From: PCC-7336 sp039817825
GTDB taxonomy: Bacteria; Cyanobacteriota; Cyanobacteriia; Thermostichales; PCC-7336
Assembly: GCA_039817825.1 (NCBI GenBank)
Contig: JBCBVA010000104.1
Span: forward strand, 1 to 13,624
Direction: 5' to 3'
Length of the DNA stretch: 13,624 nucleotides
The position numbers and the translations under genes were made by a program. Every line of letters begins with the position of its first letter. Within the stretch, counting starts at the first letter, position 1. A model generated the notes under the pieces. The model was given only the letters and a program-made list of their open reading frames with translations, was not told the origin of the DNA and ran no database searches. Shown in pieces: positions 1 through 7,187 of this stretch.

Positions 1-217
1 CGTCATAAACACGTACAGTTCTCATTTCTTCGATTGATGTGGCTTTGTCTGTAGAGATACATCGAGGGCATTCTCCTGACAAAAAATGCCGCAGCTCTCT
101 CCAGTACAAGCGCGAACGAATTGATTTTGCCTGTCTGGTTACAGCAAGTGGCTTTGAGTGACACAAATTAAACACAATAACGTCGTCCGTATTTGTCAAG
201 TCTGAGAACAACTTCAT
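1..217 (-). CDS. Possible CxxC-containing protein, partial at left edge
   Basis: An open frame of 72 codons runs leftward from an ATG at 217 off the window edge with no stop. The ATG is the first start after an in-frame stop, but no clear Shine-Dalgarno sequence precedes it. I do not recognise the product. It begins MKLFSDLTNTDD, has a basic middle (AKSIRSRLYWRELR) and then GECPRC, a CxxC pair that could be half of a zinc knuckle or a redox motif; the partner cysteines would lie beyond the edge. The region is more AT-rich than the confident genes. An open frame of this length arises by chance only in a few percent of cases, so the call is plausible but unproven. The gene to its right (409) points the other way, so the roughly 190 bp between them would hold divergent promoters. 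Confidence 0.4.
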   Translation of the reverse strand, partial: MKLFSDLTNTDDVIVFNLCHSKPLAVTRQAKSIRSRLYWRELRHFLSGECPRCISTDKATSIEEMRTVRVYD

Positions 218-408
218 TAAAAAAAGTTTTCATAAAACTCGAAAAATTAAGTTAGTGTAATTGAGTCAATTCGACTGTCGGTCATTCAATGGCTAAGGAT
301 GCAACTTAGCAATGCAACCTTGAGCTTCGTGAATTATTTGCGTGACTGATGTAATTGCAACTGTGGTGTTGGTTTCGCGAATTCACTAAACTTGACGGGA
401 GGACGATG

Positions 409-648
409 ATGGTAGACGAGCGTATGGAAGCAGTGGTGTTTTCGCTGCTGGAACGCTACAGCTTTGAAGACATTTTGGATACGTTACGAACTTACTCAAA
501 GACTCAAGCACGACTCGCCAATTTGCTGCAGCAATTTGATGCGGGTGAGGAATGGCAAATACAAGTAACCGCACTCAATATGGCTTGTGCGGCGCTACAA
601 GAACAAGACGCACTGGTTTCTGTAGAGAGCGACTCTAGGCTCCGCTAG
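409..648 (+). CDS. Small protein of unknown function (79 aa)
   Basis: This is an unrecognised small, acidic, soluble protein. The frame is open from 355, but GGGAGG at 397-402 sits 6 nt before the ATG at 409 and 3 nt before the neighbouring ATG at 406. I therefore choose 409, giving MVDERMEAVVFSLLERYSFE and so on. The predicted character is mostly helical: an amphipathic stretch (EAVVFSLLERYSFEDILDTLRTY, roughly residues 6-28) is followed by a second helix rich in Gln and Leu, and the tail ends in SRLR. There is no signal peptide, membrane segment or cysteine cluster. It stands alone, about 350 bp before gatA. The good ribosome binding site and protein-like composition argue that it is real; its role cannot be stated. 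Confidence 0.6.
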   Translation: MVDERMEAVVFSLLERYSFEDILDTLRTYSKTQARLANLLQQFDAGEEWQIQVTALNMACAALQEQDALVSVESDSRLR

Positions 649-997
649 CAAGCAACTCCGCTCGGTGAGCATCCTTCTGGTAGGCATTGGAGCTCTATCT
701 ACCAAGCGCCATTGAGCAGGCAATTTGGGTAAACAGATTCATTCAGAGTAGGGATAGCACTGCTCTGCTTTTCATATGTTTATGCTGCAGTCTTGCCAAT
801 TTGAAACTCAGCATCTCAGAAAAGTCCGAAAACGGCCAGACTTAAGGTGCAAGAATCATGCGCGAGAAAATAGTTAAACGAGGTTGCCCCCTGCAGTTGA
901 CAGTACGCTAGACTATGTCCTTGTCCGAACCCCGATATCCCTAATTACCGTTCACGTCAGGTTCGGCGTTACCACTCTTACGCAAGGTTAGCCGTCA
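649..997. other. Intergenic region before gatA
   Basis: This stretch of 349 bp has no convincing gene on either strand and no tRNA-like or repeat structure that I can see. It should contain the gatA promoter. A perfect -35 box (TTGACA, 897-902) is present, but the positions 17 nt downstream do not resemble a -10 box. The -10-like TAGACT at 909-914 would instead pair with TTGCCC at 884-889 over a long 19 nt spacer. Neither arrangement is good enough to list as a promoter. The 36 bp directly before the gatA ATG contains only a weak AAGG as ribosome binding site. Confidence 0.5.
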
Positions 998-2449
998 ATG
1001 TCAGCGATCCGCACCCTTCACGCGCAGCTCAAGCAGGGAGACCGCACCGCCACCGATATTGCGCAGGAGTATTTAACCCGGGCTAAGCAGCTCGACCCCC
1101 AACTGCGTAGCTTCATCGCACTGACGGGGGAAAAAGCACTTGAACAGGCAGCAGCTATCGATAAACAGCTCAAGGCAGGTGAAGATCCCGGCTTGCTGGC
1201 AGGAATTCCGATCGCCATTAAAGACAACATGTGTACGCAGGGCATTGAAACCACCTGCGCGTCTAAAATTTTGAAGGGATTCATCCCTCCCTACGAATCC
1301 ACGGTTACTCGCAAATTAGCCGCAGCTGGGGCTGTCACTATCGGGAAAACAAATCTAGACGAGTTTGCGATGGGGAGTTCAACAGAGAACTCGGCCATGC
1401 AGGTAACAGCCAATCCGTGGGATTTGGAGCGCGTGCCTGGTGGTTCTTCAGGTGGGTCGGCGGCGGCGGTATCGGCAAATCAGTCTGTAGTATCGATCGG
1501 CTCCGACACGGGGGGCTCTATTCGACAGCCAGCGTCTTTTTGCGGCGTTGTTGGTATGAAGCCCACTTACGGTCTTGTTTCTCGCTACGGGCTGGTGGCG
1601 TTTGCCTCATCTCTCGATCAAGTCGGTCCGTTTGCCCAAACTGTCGAAGATGCAGCGTTGGTTCTGCAGGCGATCGCTGGACACGACCCGATGGATGCCA
1701 CCAGCCTGGATGTGGACATTCCCGATTACTCGGAGGCAATGGTCCCCGATGTGAAAGGGATGCGGATTGGCGTCATTGAAGAATTGATGGGAGAAGGGTG
1801 CGAGCCCGATGTGCTCGAGTTAGTTCAGCAGGCGATCGATCGCTACCAAGAGTTGGGGGCCGAAATCGTCCCGGTGAAATGTCCGACATTTAAGTATGGC
1901 TTGGCCACTTACTACATCATTGCTCCTTCAGAAGCCTCAGCGAACTTGGCTCGCTACGACGGAGTGAAGTACGGCATTCGCGAGCAAGCAGACTCCCTCC
2001 TGGGCATGTATGCCAAGACCCGAGATTCGGGATTTGGAGCTGAAGTGAAGCGGCGAATTGCAATTGGCACCTACGCGCTGTCGGCAGGCTATTACGATGC
2101 CTACTACCTCAAAGCCCAGAAAGTACGGACCCTGATTGCCCGAGATTTCGAACAGGCATTTGCGAACACCGATGTTCTCCTCAGTCCGACATCCCCATCC
2201 GTTGCCTTCAAGGCTGGCGACAAGACTGACGATCCGCTCAGCATGTATCTATCAGACTTGATGACTATTCCCGTCAACCTTGCCGGTTTACCGGGATTGA
2301 GCCTTCCCTGTGGCTTCTCAAACGGCCTGCCGGTGGGCTTGCAGTTGGTAGGCAAGGCGCTCGGAGAATCGCAGCTGTTTCGAGCTGCGTACGCTTACGA
2401 GCAAGCGACCGATTGGCACAAACAGCATCCAAGCATCACTGAAGGTTAG
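998..2449 (+). CDS. gatA: Aspartyl/glutamyl-tRNA amidotransferase subunit A
   Basis: GatA is the amidase subunit of the GatCAB complex. It hydrolyses glutamine and passes the ammonia to GatB, which converts misacylated Glu-tRNA(Gln) to Gln-tRNA(Gln) in the cytoplasm. Cyanobacteria lack glutaminyl-tRNA synthetase and depend on this route. The 483 aa match the family's usual length. The amidase-signature Ser-cisSer-Lys triad is intact: Lys75 in GIPIAIKDN, Ser150 in the PGGSSGGSAAA loop and the nucleophile Ser174 in GSDTGGSIRQPAS. Each lies four residues before its counterpart in Staphylococcus aureus GatA (79, 154, 178). The C-terminal half carries the expected NLAGLPGLSLPCG and GLPVGLQLVG segments. 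The ATG at 998 follows a weak AAGG at about 10 nt. gatB and gatC are not in the window. The gene carries one HIP1 site (1670-1677). Confidence 0.97.
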   Translation: MSAIRTLHAQLKQGDRTATDIAQEYLTRAKQLDPQLRSFIALTGEKALEQAAAIDKQLKAGEDPGLLAGIPIAIKDNMCTQGIETTCASKILKGFIPPYESTVTRKLAAAGAVTIGKTNLDEFAMGSSTENSAMQVTANPWDLERVPGGSSGGSAAAVSANQSVVSIGSDTGGSIRQPASFCGVVGMKPTYGLVSRYGLVAFASSLDQVGPFAQTVEDAALVLQAIAGHDPMDATSLDVDIPDYSEAMVPDVKGMRIGVIEELMGEGCEPDVLELVQQAIDRYQELGAEIVPVKCPTFKYGLATYYIIAPSEASANLARYDGVKYGIREQADSLLGMYAKTRDSGFGAEVKRRIAIGTYALSAGYYDAYYLKAQKVRTLIARDFEQAFANTDVLLSPTSPSVAFKAGDKTDDPLSMYLSDLMTIPVNLAGLPGLSLPCGFSNGLPVGLQLVGKALGESQLFRAAYAYEQATDWHKQHPSITEG

Positions 2450-2467
2450 TAACCGGTCAGACGGTTA
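2450..2467 (+). terminator. Hairpin directly after the gatA stop
   Basis: TAACCG and CGGTTA form a perfect 6 bp stem with a 6 nt loop (GTCAGA), starting one base after the gatA stop codon. No T-tract follows, so it is not a classical intrinsic terminator. It may mark the end of the message or block 3' exonucleases. Confidence 0.3.
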
Positions 2468-2722
2468 ATAGGGGCCATCAAAATATGGGCACATGGCAGC
2501 CCGAGTGGGAGTCCTTGCCTACCCCTCACTGTTTGTTTGCCCTCAATTTCGCGTTGCTAGTGCATTCGTTCGCCGCGCGCTCTTATTCATTATCTTCGAC
2601 CTCCATGTAGAGCTGCTTTGGTTGGAAGGCCCATCTTCCCTCTCATTCGGCAACCGTTCGATTGCGCGCATCGACTTGCTCGAGTTCAAAAGTAGTATTC
2701 TGACAACAGTCTTCAGTCCTTG

Positions 2723-2769
2723 CTGGCCTGGAAGGCTCGTCATGTAGCAATCCGCTATAAGGTCTGGAG
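2723..2769 (+). repeat. Dispersed intergenic repeat, copy 1
   Basis: The core CCGCTATAAGGTCTGGAG (2752-2769) matches 17 of 18 bases of CCGCTGTAAGGTCTGGAG at 7924-7941. Weaker similarity reaches upstream to a shared CTGGCC (2723-2728 and 7897-7902), with a shared GTAGC between. Both copies are intergenic and in the same orientation. Confidence 0.5.
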
Positions 2770-2808
2770 TGCGGAGGTTGCCGAAATTTTTGAGAACAAG
2801 GATTTTGG

Positions 2809-2840
2809 TCAAAGTACTCGCCGTCAAAGTACTCGCCGTC
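2809..2840 (+). repeat. 15-bp perfect tandem repeat, two copies
   Basis: The unit TCAAAGTACTCGCCG occurs at 2809-2823 and again at 2824-2838, followed by the first two bases of a third copy. It lies in the non-coding gap between gatA and sds, about 40 bp after a dispersed repeat copy. Replication slippage is the simplest origin. Confidence 0.85.
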
Positions 2841-2986
2841 GGGGATGATCGATCGCTATAACTGCGATTCATTCAGGTCTGTGTCGGTTTAATTGTTGGG
2901 CGTGAAATCGGACATCTACAGCCGGTCTCAAGTCGACCTCTGGGGTAGATCTTGAGATCGGGGGGCAGACTACTGAATGCATGGCG

Positions 2987-2992
2987 TAGAAT
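2987..2992 (+). promoter_or_regulatory. Possible -10 box for sds
   Basis: TAGAAT differs from the consensus TATAAT at one position and lies 55 bp before the sds start codon. No -35 box stands at a normal distance, so this would be a -10-only promoter, a kind that is common in cyanobacteria. Weak evidence. Confidence 0.25.
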
Positions 2993-3047
2993 ACAAATAA
3001 GGAATGTAAAGTTTCTTCAAGGTTCTATCCGAGAGTTCGGAGTCCAC

Positions 3048-4019
3048 ATGATTTCAGTCGCGTCACTTTTCGATCCCGTTGATGCCGACCTCAAGCAACT
3101 TCGGCAGAATCTTACCAGTCTTGTTGGGGCACAGCATCCAATTCTGGCTGCCGCTGCCGAACACCTGTTTTCGGCACGAGGTAAGGGGATTCGCCCGGCG
3201 TTGGTCTTGCTGGCCAGCCGCGCGACTGCTGTAGGCAGCACTTTGACGCCGAGACACCGCCGACTGGCCGAGATCACCGAAATGATCCATACCGCTAGTC
3301 TGGTTCACGATGATGTGATTGATACGGCTTCATTGCGGAGGGGGGTGCCGACAGTTAATGAAAACTACGGCAACCGCATTGCCGTTTTAGCGGGCGATTT
3401 TCTATTTGCGCAGTCCTCTTGGTATCTGGCCAATCTCGATAACCTCGAAGTGGTGAAGCTTCTGTCGAAAGTCATTAAGGATTTTGCGGAAGGGGAAATC
3501 CGCCAAAATTTGACGCTGTTTGACTCCAATCTCTCGTTCGAAGCCTATTTAGACAAAAGCTTTTACAAAACCGCCTCTCTAATGGCGGGGAGTGCTCGGG
3601 CTGCTGCCGTTCTGAGCGAAAGTTCAGAAGCTACTGCTGCTGCGCTATATGAGTACGGTCGTTGTTCGGGAATCGCTTTCCAGATTGTCGATGACTTGCT
3701 CGATTTCACTAGTTCGACCGAAACGTTGGGCAAACCAGCCGGTTCTGATTTGGCTCAGGGCAATTTGACCGCTCCGGTGCTCTACGCTCTGGAAGATAAT
3801 CCGCAATTAGAAGAGTTACTGACTCGCGAGCTATCTCATCCGGGAGATTTAGAGCTGGCTCTTCGCTTGGTTGATGACAGCGATGGCTTGAATAAAACGA
3901 GAAAGCTGGCGGAGGAGTTCACCCGTAAGGCGATCGCCCAGCTTGATGTTCTATCCAGTTCGGTCTATAAGGATTCGCTGGAGAATCTCACCACCTACAA
4001 TCTCGATCGCCTGCAGTAA
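3048..4019 (+). CDS. sds: Solanesyl (long-chain all-trans polyprenyl) diphosphate synthase
   Basis: This is a prenyltransferase that adds isopentenyl diphosphate units to an allylic primer to build the long side chain of plastoquinone. The frame is open from 2952, but the ATG at 3048 has GGAG at 3039-3042 (5 nt spacing) and gives MISVASLFDPVDADLK, the usual start of cyanobacterial members, and 323 aa, the usual length. The first Asp-rich motif is DDVID at residues 88-92, preceded by HTASLVH and followed by RRGVPT. The second is DDLLD at 215-219 within GIAFQIVDDLLDF. GKGIRPALVLL near residue 46 is the substrate-binding GKxxRP motif. Short residues before the first motif are typical of long-chain enzymes, but exact chain length cannot be read from sequence. 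It stands alone and converges on the flavin gene at 4974-4201. A HIP1 site lies at 3930-3937. Confidence 0.93.
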   Translation: MISVASLFDPVDADLKQLRQNLTSLVGAQHPILAAAAEHLFSARGKGIRPALVLLASRATAVGSTLTPRHRRLAEITEMIHTASLVHDDVIDTASLRRGVPTVNENYGNRIAVLAGDFLFAQSSWYLANLDNLEVVKLLSKVIKDFAEGEIRQNLTLFDSNLSFEAYLDKSFYKTASLMAGSARAAAVLSESSEATAAALYEYGRCSGIAFQIVDDLLDFTSSTETLGKPAGSDLAQGNLTAPVLYALEDNPQLEELLTRELSHPGDLELALRLVDDSDGLNKTRKLAEEFTRKAIAQLDVLSSSVYKDSLENLTTYNLDRLQ

Positions 4020-4112
4020 GCGAGCATCCTGCATTTTCTTTGGCGAACTGTCTGAACGTCTGGGCTCATCCTGCAATGGCTAGAGCTTACACCTCACTTT
4101 TGTTCATTGGGT

Positions 4113-4145
4113 CCGTTTGAGGCACATTCACAATAGTGCAAACGG
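4113..4145. terminator. Inverted repeat between the convergent genes sds and the flavin gene
   Basis: CCGTTTG (4113-4119) and CAAACGG (4139-4145) are perfect inverted repeats, and GCAC/GTGC inside them can extend the stem past a short bulge. The repeat lies between two convergent 3' ends, 94 bp after sds and 55 bp from the end of the flavin gene. No T-tract follows on either strand. A bidirectional terminator lacking a U-tract is the likely role. Confidence 0.4.
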
Positions 4146-4200
4146 AGTCGTCGATCTGCCGGACAGCTCTTCCCCCTTGTTGGCGAGCCTACTGTCGCGC

Positions 4201-4974
4201 CTATCCAGCCGTTGTACGAACAGTGCGATCGACTGCCGTCACAAGCGCTTGCAGAGTGGTGTCCTCCGGTAACGGTGACGAAAATTCGAGCCGTTCTACT
4301 CGTTCATCCACCTGAATATCCACCCCTTGGCTGTCCGCACTTGCCAGCAACACATCTGAGATCTGCCGAGAGTGGGCCACCGCTTGCAAGCTGTCTCGAC
4401 ACAGGTCTAGCAGCGATGGACGTTCTTGTAGCGCTAATTCTGCCACAGGATCGGGTTGCACGAACTGTTTGGCATGCACCCACCCAATCATGCCAAATCC
4501 CCCCACAAAGCGTCCTTTGGTAAAGCGCACGATATACAGACTGAAGTCACCAAAACCGCTGTAAATGCTGGCACTGGGAACCAGAGCAAGAAAGCGATCG
4601 CGCATCGCCTTCGTTTGCTCCTCTGGCACGGCCTCTGCAAGACCTAAATACGTAAACCGCGCATTGGCCTGTGTTTCGCCTGCCCGATCGGGCTCTATTA
4701 CGGTGAACGATACGTGCGGATCGGCCAGGATGTTTTGAGTGTGGGCCGCCAGAGTACTAATCAATAAGATCGGTTCGCCAGTGGGAGTGAGGGCACAAGG
4801 CAGTACCGATCCAAAGGGATATCCGGGAACTTGTGTGGATAGAGTCGAGAGAATGCCGTGTCGCGCCCGACGCAGAAGCGCTTTTGCTGCCGCAGTGTAG
4901 TCGCGTTTAGTGGAGGGGACCGGTTGATTCATGGAGCAAGGTGCAATAGACGGGAAACCGATTGTCACTGCCAT
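4201..4974 (-). CDS. HugZ-like / pyridoxamine phosphate oxidase-related flavin-binding protein
   Basis: A 257 aa protein in two parts. Residues about 27-160 look like a PPOX/FMN-binding split barrel (GYPFGSVLP at 51-59, ISTLAAHTQNILADPHVS at 72-89, GGFGMIGWVHAKQF at 158-171). Residues about 185-255 resemble the DUF2470 domain that follows it in HugZ-type haem oxygenases. In cyanobacteria and chloroplasts such proteins are linked to haem or tetrapyrrole metabolism, but the substrate is not readable here. The MNxDH motif of that domain reads LCRDS at 191-195, so the usual histidine is missing. The ATG at 4974 is chosen because GGAGGG lies 8 nt upstream; a GTG at 4992 and an ATG at 4932 lack a site. 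It lies 63 bp downstream of rpoD on the same strand and may share its transcript. A hairpin covers its ribosome binding site. Confidence 0.8.
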   Translation of the reverse strand: MAVTIGFPSIAPCSMNQPVPSTKRDYTAAAKALLRRARHGILSTLSTQVPGYPFGSVLPCALTPTGEPILLISTLAAHTQNILADPHVSFTVIEPDRAGETQANARFTYLGLAEAVPEEQTKAMRDRFLALVPSASIYSGFGDFSLYIVRFTKGRFVGGFGMIGWVHAKQFVQPDPVAELALQERPSLLDLCRDSLQAVAHSRQISDVLLASADSQGVDIQVDERVERLEFSSPLPEDTTLQALVTAVDRTVRTTAG

Positions 4975-4982
4975 AGCAGCAA

Positions 4983-5009
4983 CCCTCCCCACTGTAACGG
5001 CGAGGAGGG
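4983..5009 (-). promoter_or_regulatory. Hairpin that covers the ribosome binding site of the flavin gene
   Basis: On the leftward transcript, CCCTCC (5009-5004) and GGAGGG (4988-4983) form a perfect 6 bp GC-rich stem with a 15 nt loop, extendable by a G-U pair. The 3' arm is the Shine-Dalgarno sequence of the gene starting at 4974, 8 nt before the ATG, and the 5' arm mimics the anti-Shine-Dalgarno sequence of 16S rRNA. Folding would hide the site. The pairing is directly visible; regulation is inferred. It might also end the rpoD message, though no U-tract follows. Confidence 0.5.
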
Positions 5010-5037
5010 CAACTGGACCGAGCGTGATGCAGCGAAA

Positions 5038-6165
5038 CTAGCGGATGTATTCCTTCAGAACGCTATTGCGGTTGGGGTGACGGAGTTTCCGTAACGCTTT
5101 TGCCTCAATCTGACGAATGCGCTCGCGGGTGACGTTGAAGATTTGTCCGATCTCTTCTAAGGTCTTCATGCGACCGTCGTCTAGGCCGTAACGCAGCTTG
5201 AGAACATCTCGTTCGCGCGGGCTCAATGTATCCAGGACACTTTCGAGGTCTTCCCGCAGCAAATTCTTAGCAACGCGATCCTCGGGGGTCTCGCCATCGG
5301 ACTCAATAAAGTCACCCAGCCGAGAATCCTCTTCTTTACCGATGGGGGTTTCCAGAGAAATCGGCAATTGAGCGGATTTGGCGATGAAGCGTAGTTTTTC
5401 GATGGTCATCTCCATCCGAGTGGCGATCTCCTCTTCGGTCGGCTTGCGGCCAAACTCTTGAGACAGCAGCTTCGTGGTCTTCTTAATGCGCGAGATGGTT
5501 TCGTAGAGGTGAACGGGTAGGCGAATGGTTCGAGATTGGTCGGCGATCGCACGAGTGATAGCTTGACGAATCCACCACGTAGCGTAGGTCGAAAATTTGT
5601 ATCCCTTCTCGTGATCGAACTTCTCAGCCGCACGAATCAAACCGAGAGAGCCTTCTTGAATCAAATCTTGGAATGACAGGCCGCGATTCATGTATTTCTT
5701 GGCAATAGAAACCACCAATCGCAGGTTGGACTGCACCATTTTTTCTTTGGCCCGACGTCCCCGTCCGAGACGACGGCGGAAATCCATCAGGGGCATGTCA
5801 ACTTCGGCCGCCCAAGCCTCATCCGTAACGTCTTCGGGGTCTTCCCAAACATCGCTACCATCCACCATGTCGTCGCGGATGCGTTCTAGTTCCAGAAGAT
5901 CGGCAATTTCACGTGCCAGCTCAATCTCTTCATCCGCTCTCAGCAGGCGAATGCGACCAATTTCTTGCAGATACAGACGGATTGAGTCTTCGGTGTACTG
6001 CTTCTTCTTCGTAGCTGCCCGACGGCGAGACTTGCTTTTGGTCGTCTCTTTCTTCTTTTTAGCAGTACTTGCTTTCTGTTCCTTTGGCTCCGTAGTTGCA
6101 GACTTGCTAGCCGATTTACTCGGTAATTTATCGACAAGATCGATTACCTGTTTGGCTTGAGTCAT
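5038..6165 (-). CDS. rpoD: Principal RNA polymerase sigma factor (SigA/RpoD1 type)
   Basis: Group 1 sigma-70 factor directing RNA polymerase to housekeeping promoters. It is 375 aa, as usual for cyanobacterial SigA, without the long non-conserved insert of E. coli RpoD. Residues 1-55 are a low-complexity Lys/Ser/Ala tail (SKSASKSATT, KKKKETTKSKSRRR). Region 1.2 starts at YTEDSIRLYLQEIGRIRLL (57-75). Region 2 spans about 135-215, with NLRLVVSIAKKYMNRGLSFQDLIQ, the melting segment GYKFSTYATWWIRQAI and the -10 reader ITRAIADQSRTIRLPVH. Region 3 follows (LLSQEFGRKPTEEEIA). Region 4.2 is TLEEIGQIFNVTRERIRQIEAKALRKLRHP (335-364), the -35-binding helix-turn-helix. The ATG at 6165 has AGGA about 7 nt upstream. 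It is preceded by a 1.06 kb gap and followed after 63 bp by the flavin gene. A HIP1 site lies at 5543-5550. Confidence 0.97.
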   Translation of the reverse strand: MTQAKQVIDLVDKLPSKSASKSATTEPKEQKASTAKKKKETTKSKSRRRAATKKKQYTEDSIRLYLQEIGRIRLLRADEEIELAREIADLLELERIRDDMVDGSDVWEDPEDVTDEAWAAEVDMPLMDFRRRLGRGRRAKEKMVQSNLRLVVSIAKKYMNRGLSFQDLIQEGSLGLIRAAEKFDHEKGYKFSTYATWWIRQAITRAIADQSRTIRLPVHLYETISRIKKTTKLLSQEFGRKPTEEEIATRMEMTIEKLRFIAKSAQLPISLETPIGKEEDSRLGDFIESDGETPEDRVAKNLLREDLESVLDTLSPRERDVLKLRYGLDDGRMKTLEEIGQIFNVTRERIRQIEAKALRKLRHPNRNSVLKEYIR

Positions 6166-6524
6166 GCCGGAATCCTCGTTCCTAGTTGCAGATTAACGAA
6201 TGAAGGGGTGAGAGAGGGAAGCGGAAGCACGGAAGAAATGGGCTCTGCTAGCCCGATTACCGTGCGATCTATTCGGGATACTCTCGGAAATCGTCGTCGT
6301 CAAGACAACGCCGTCACGTGACCAGCAGAACATCGACTGTGGCCGAGTCACGGCAGGAAGCCCACCAGAACTTCCCGAGTTGCGCGTTTCACCCGAGCCC
6401 TTGTCACCAAGAGTCGGATTAAGATGACTGTGGGAAAAAAACAGTAGCCCGCAACTGGCACCAAGGCCAGCCACTAAAACAGTTGTATTGCCCTACAGCC
6501 AGAGCTTTCCCCAGCGACATCACT

Positions 6525-6533
6525 GGTATAACA
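6525..6533 (-). promoter_or_regulatory. Possible extended -10 promoter for rpoD
   Basis: On the leftward strand TGTTATACC combines an extended TGn with a hexamer TATACC that matches four of six consensus bases. The only -35-like sequence (TTCCCG) is 19 nt away and poor. It would give an rpoD leader of about 350 nt. Confidence 0.2.
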
Positions 6534-6662
6534 TCCATCACCTTGACTGCGGGAAAGAAATGAATCGGTACTCACCAGCACCATTCACGTCAATTAAACC
6601 CGCACTTTAACGTAACCGCTCACTAACACTGTCGACAAACAGAATTATCGCCAGACAAGACC

Positions 6663-6676
6663 GCCGGAAAACCGGC
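6663..6676. other. Perfect GC-rich hairpin in the rpoD upstream gap
   Basis: GCCGG (6663-6667) and CCGGC (6672-6676) are perfect inverted repeats around AAAA, giving a 5 bp all-GC stem with a tetraloop. Read leftward it becomes a UUUU tetraloop. No T-tract follows on either strand, so a terminator role is uncertain. Confidence 0.4.
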
Positions 6677-7136
6677 CAGAGTCCCGTTCGATGTCCCCAA
6701 TCTCAAGAGAAATCAAGGCACGGTACTGATGTCGCTAGTCCCCAGAGACTGTAACAGAATTTGACGTTAAATGGTTGGCTTGTAATGCAGTAAACGCATT
6801 GATTTACATCCATGTGAACGGTGAGACGAACCAACATGTTCCTCTCGCGTGTGGCAATTTCGGGGCACGGAGGTTGAGTCTCGGCCTCAATTGCCAACAC
6901 ATCACTACAGCAGAATAGACACTATTCAGTATCTTGATGTCCTGACACACCCGAATCGATCGCTACTTATTTGGTATGCGACAAGCATTCACTGATATCA
7001 AGCGCTTGCCGTCCTCATTCAAGTCGATCCCCACTCCAGATCGCTTACTCCAGGTGGGTCACGGTGAAAGCTCGTACGGAGCAATAGCGACATTGCCATG
7101 CTCAATCCGCATAAAGCCGTTTTGCTGGCTTGCGCT

Positions 7137-7187
7137 GTAACTGAGGGTAGTTACGGGGCGATCGGCAGCGGCTCCGCAGGCTGATCG
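7137..7187 (+). promoter_or_regulatory. Two adjacent hairpins in the leader of the DUF457-like gene
   Basis: The first pairs GTAAC (7137-7141) with GTTAC (7150-7154) over an 8 nt loop. The second pairs CGATCGGC (7159-7166) with GCTGATCG (7180-7187), eight pairs including one G-U, with an inner GCG/CGC stem. They end 43 bp before the start codon at 7231. They may be leader RNA structure, or simply reflect the coding-like sequence on the opposite strand here. No riboswitch class is recognised. Confidence 0.3.

Larger units (their letters stand above)
2450..3047. other. Long intergenic region between gatA and sds
   Basis: About 600 bp without a convincing gene. Open frames exist on both strands (up to about 109 codons), but their products are low-complexity or basic and serine-rich, have no ribosome binding site and look like chance frames. 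The region holds a post-gatA hairpin (2450-2467), one copy of a dispersed repeat (2723-2769), a 15 bp unit in perfect tandem (2809-2838) and a possible -10 box for sds (2987-2992). The concentration of repeats suggests decayed or repeat-derived DNA. Confidence 0.5.

Noticed and set aside
897..914. Perfect -35 box TTGACA upstream of gatA as a promoter
   Set aside because: No acceptable -10 box lies 16-18 nt downstream; TAGACT is only 6 nt away.
2493..2747. Rightward 84-codon frame after gatA
   Set aside because: No ribosome binding site, unusual composition and no motif; chance frame in intergenic DNA.
2543..2872. Leftward 109-codon frame between gatA and sds
   Set aside because: Serine- and threonine-rich low-complexity product that includes the translated tandem repeat, no ribosome binding site and no motif.
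2952..3047. N-terminal extension of the sds frame
   Set aside because: The ATG at 3048 has a good ribosome binding site and gives the normal family start and length.
6193..6474. Leftward 93-codon frame just upstream of rpoD
   Set aside because: No ribosome binding site and a low-complexity Ser/Gly/Arg product; it more likely lies in the rpoD leader.
6703..6900. Leftward 65-codon frame in the rpoD upstream gap
   Set aside because: No ribosome binding site or recognisable motif.
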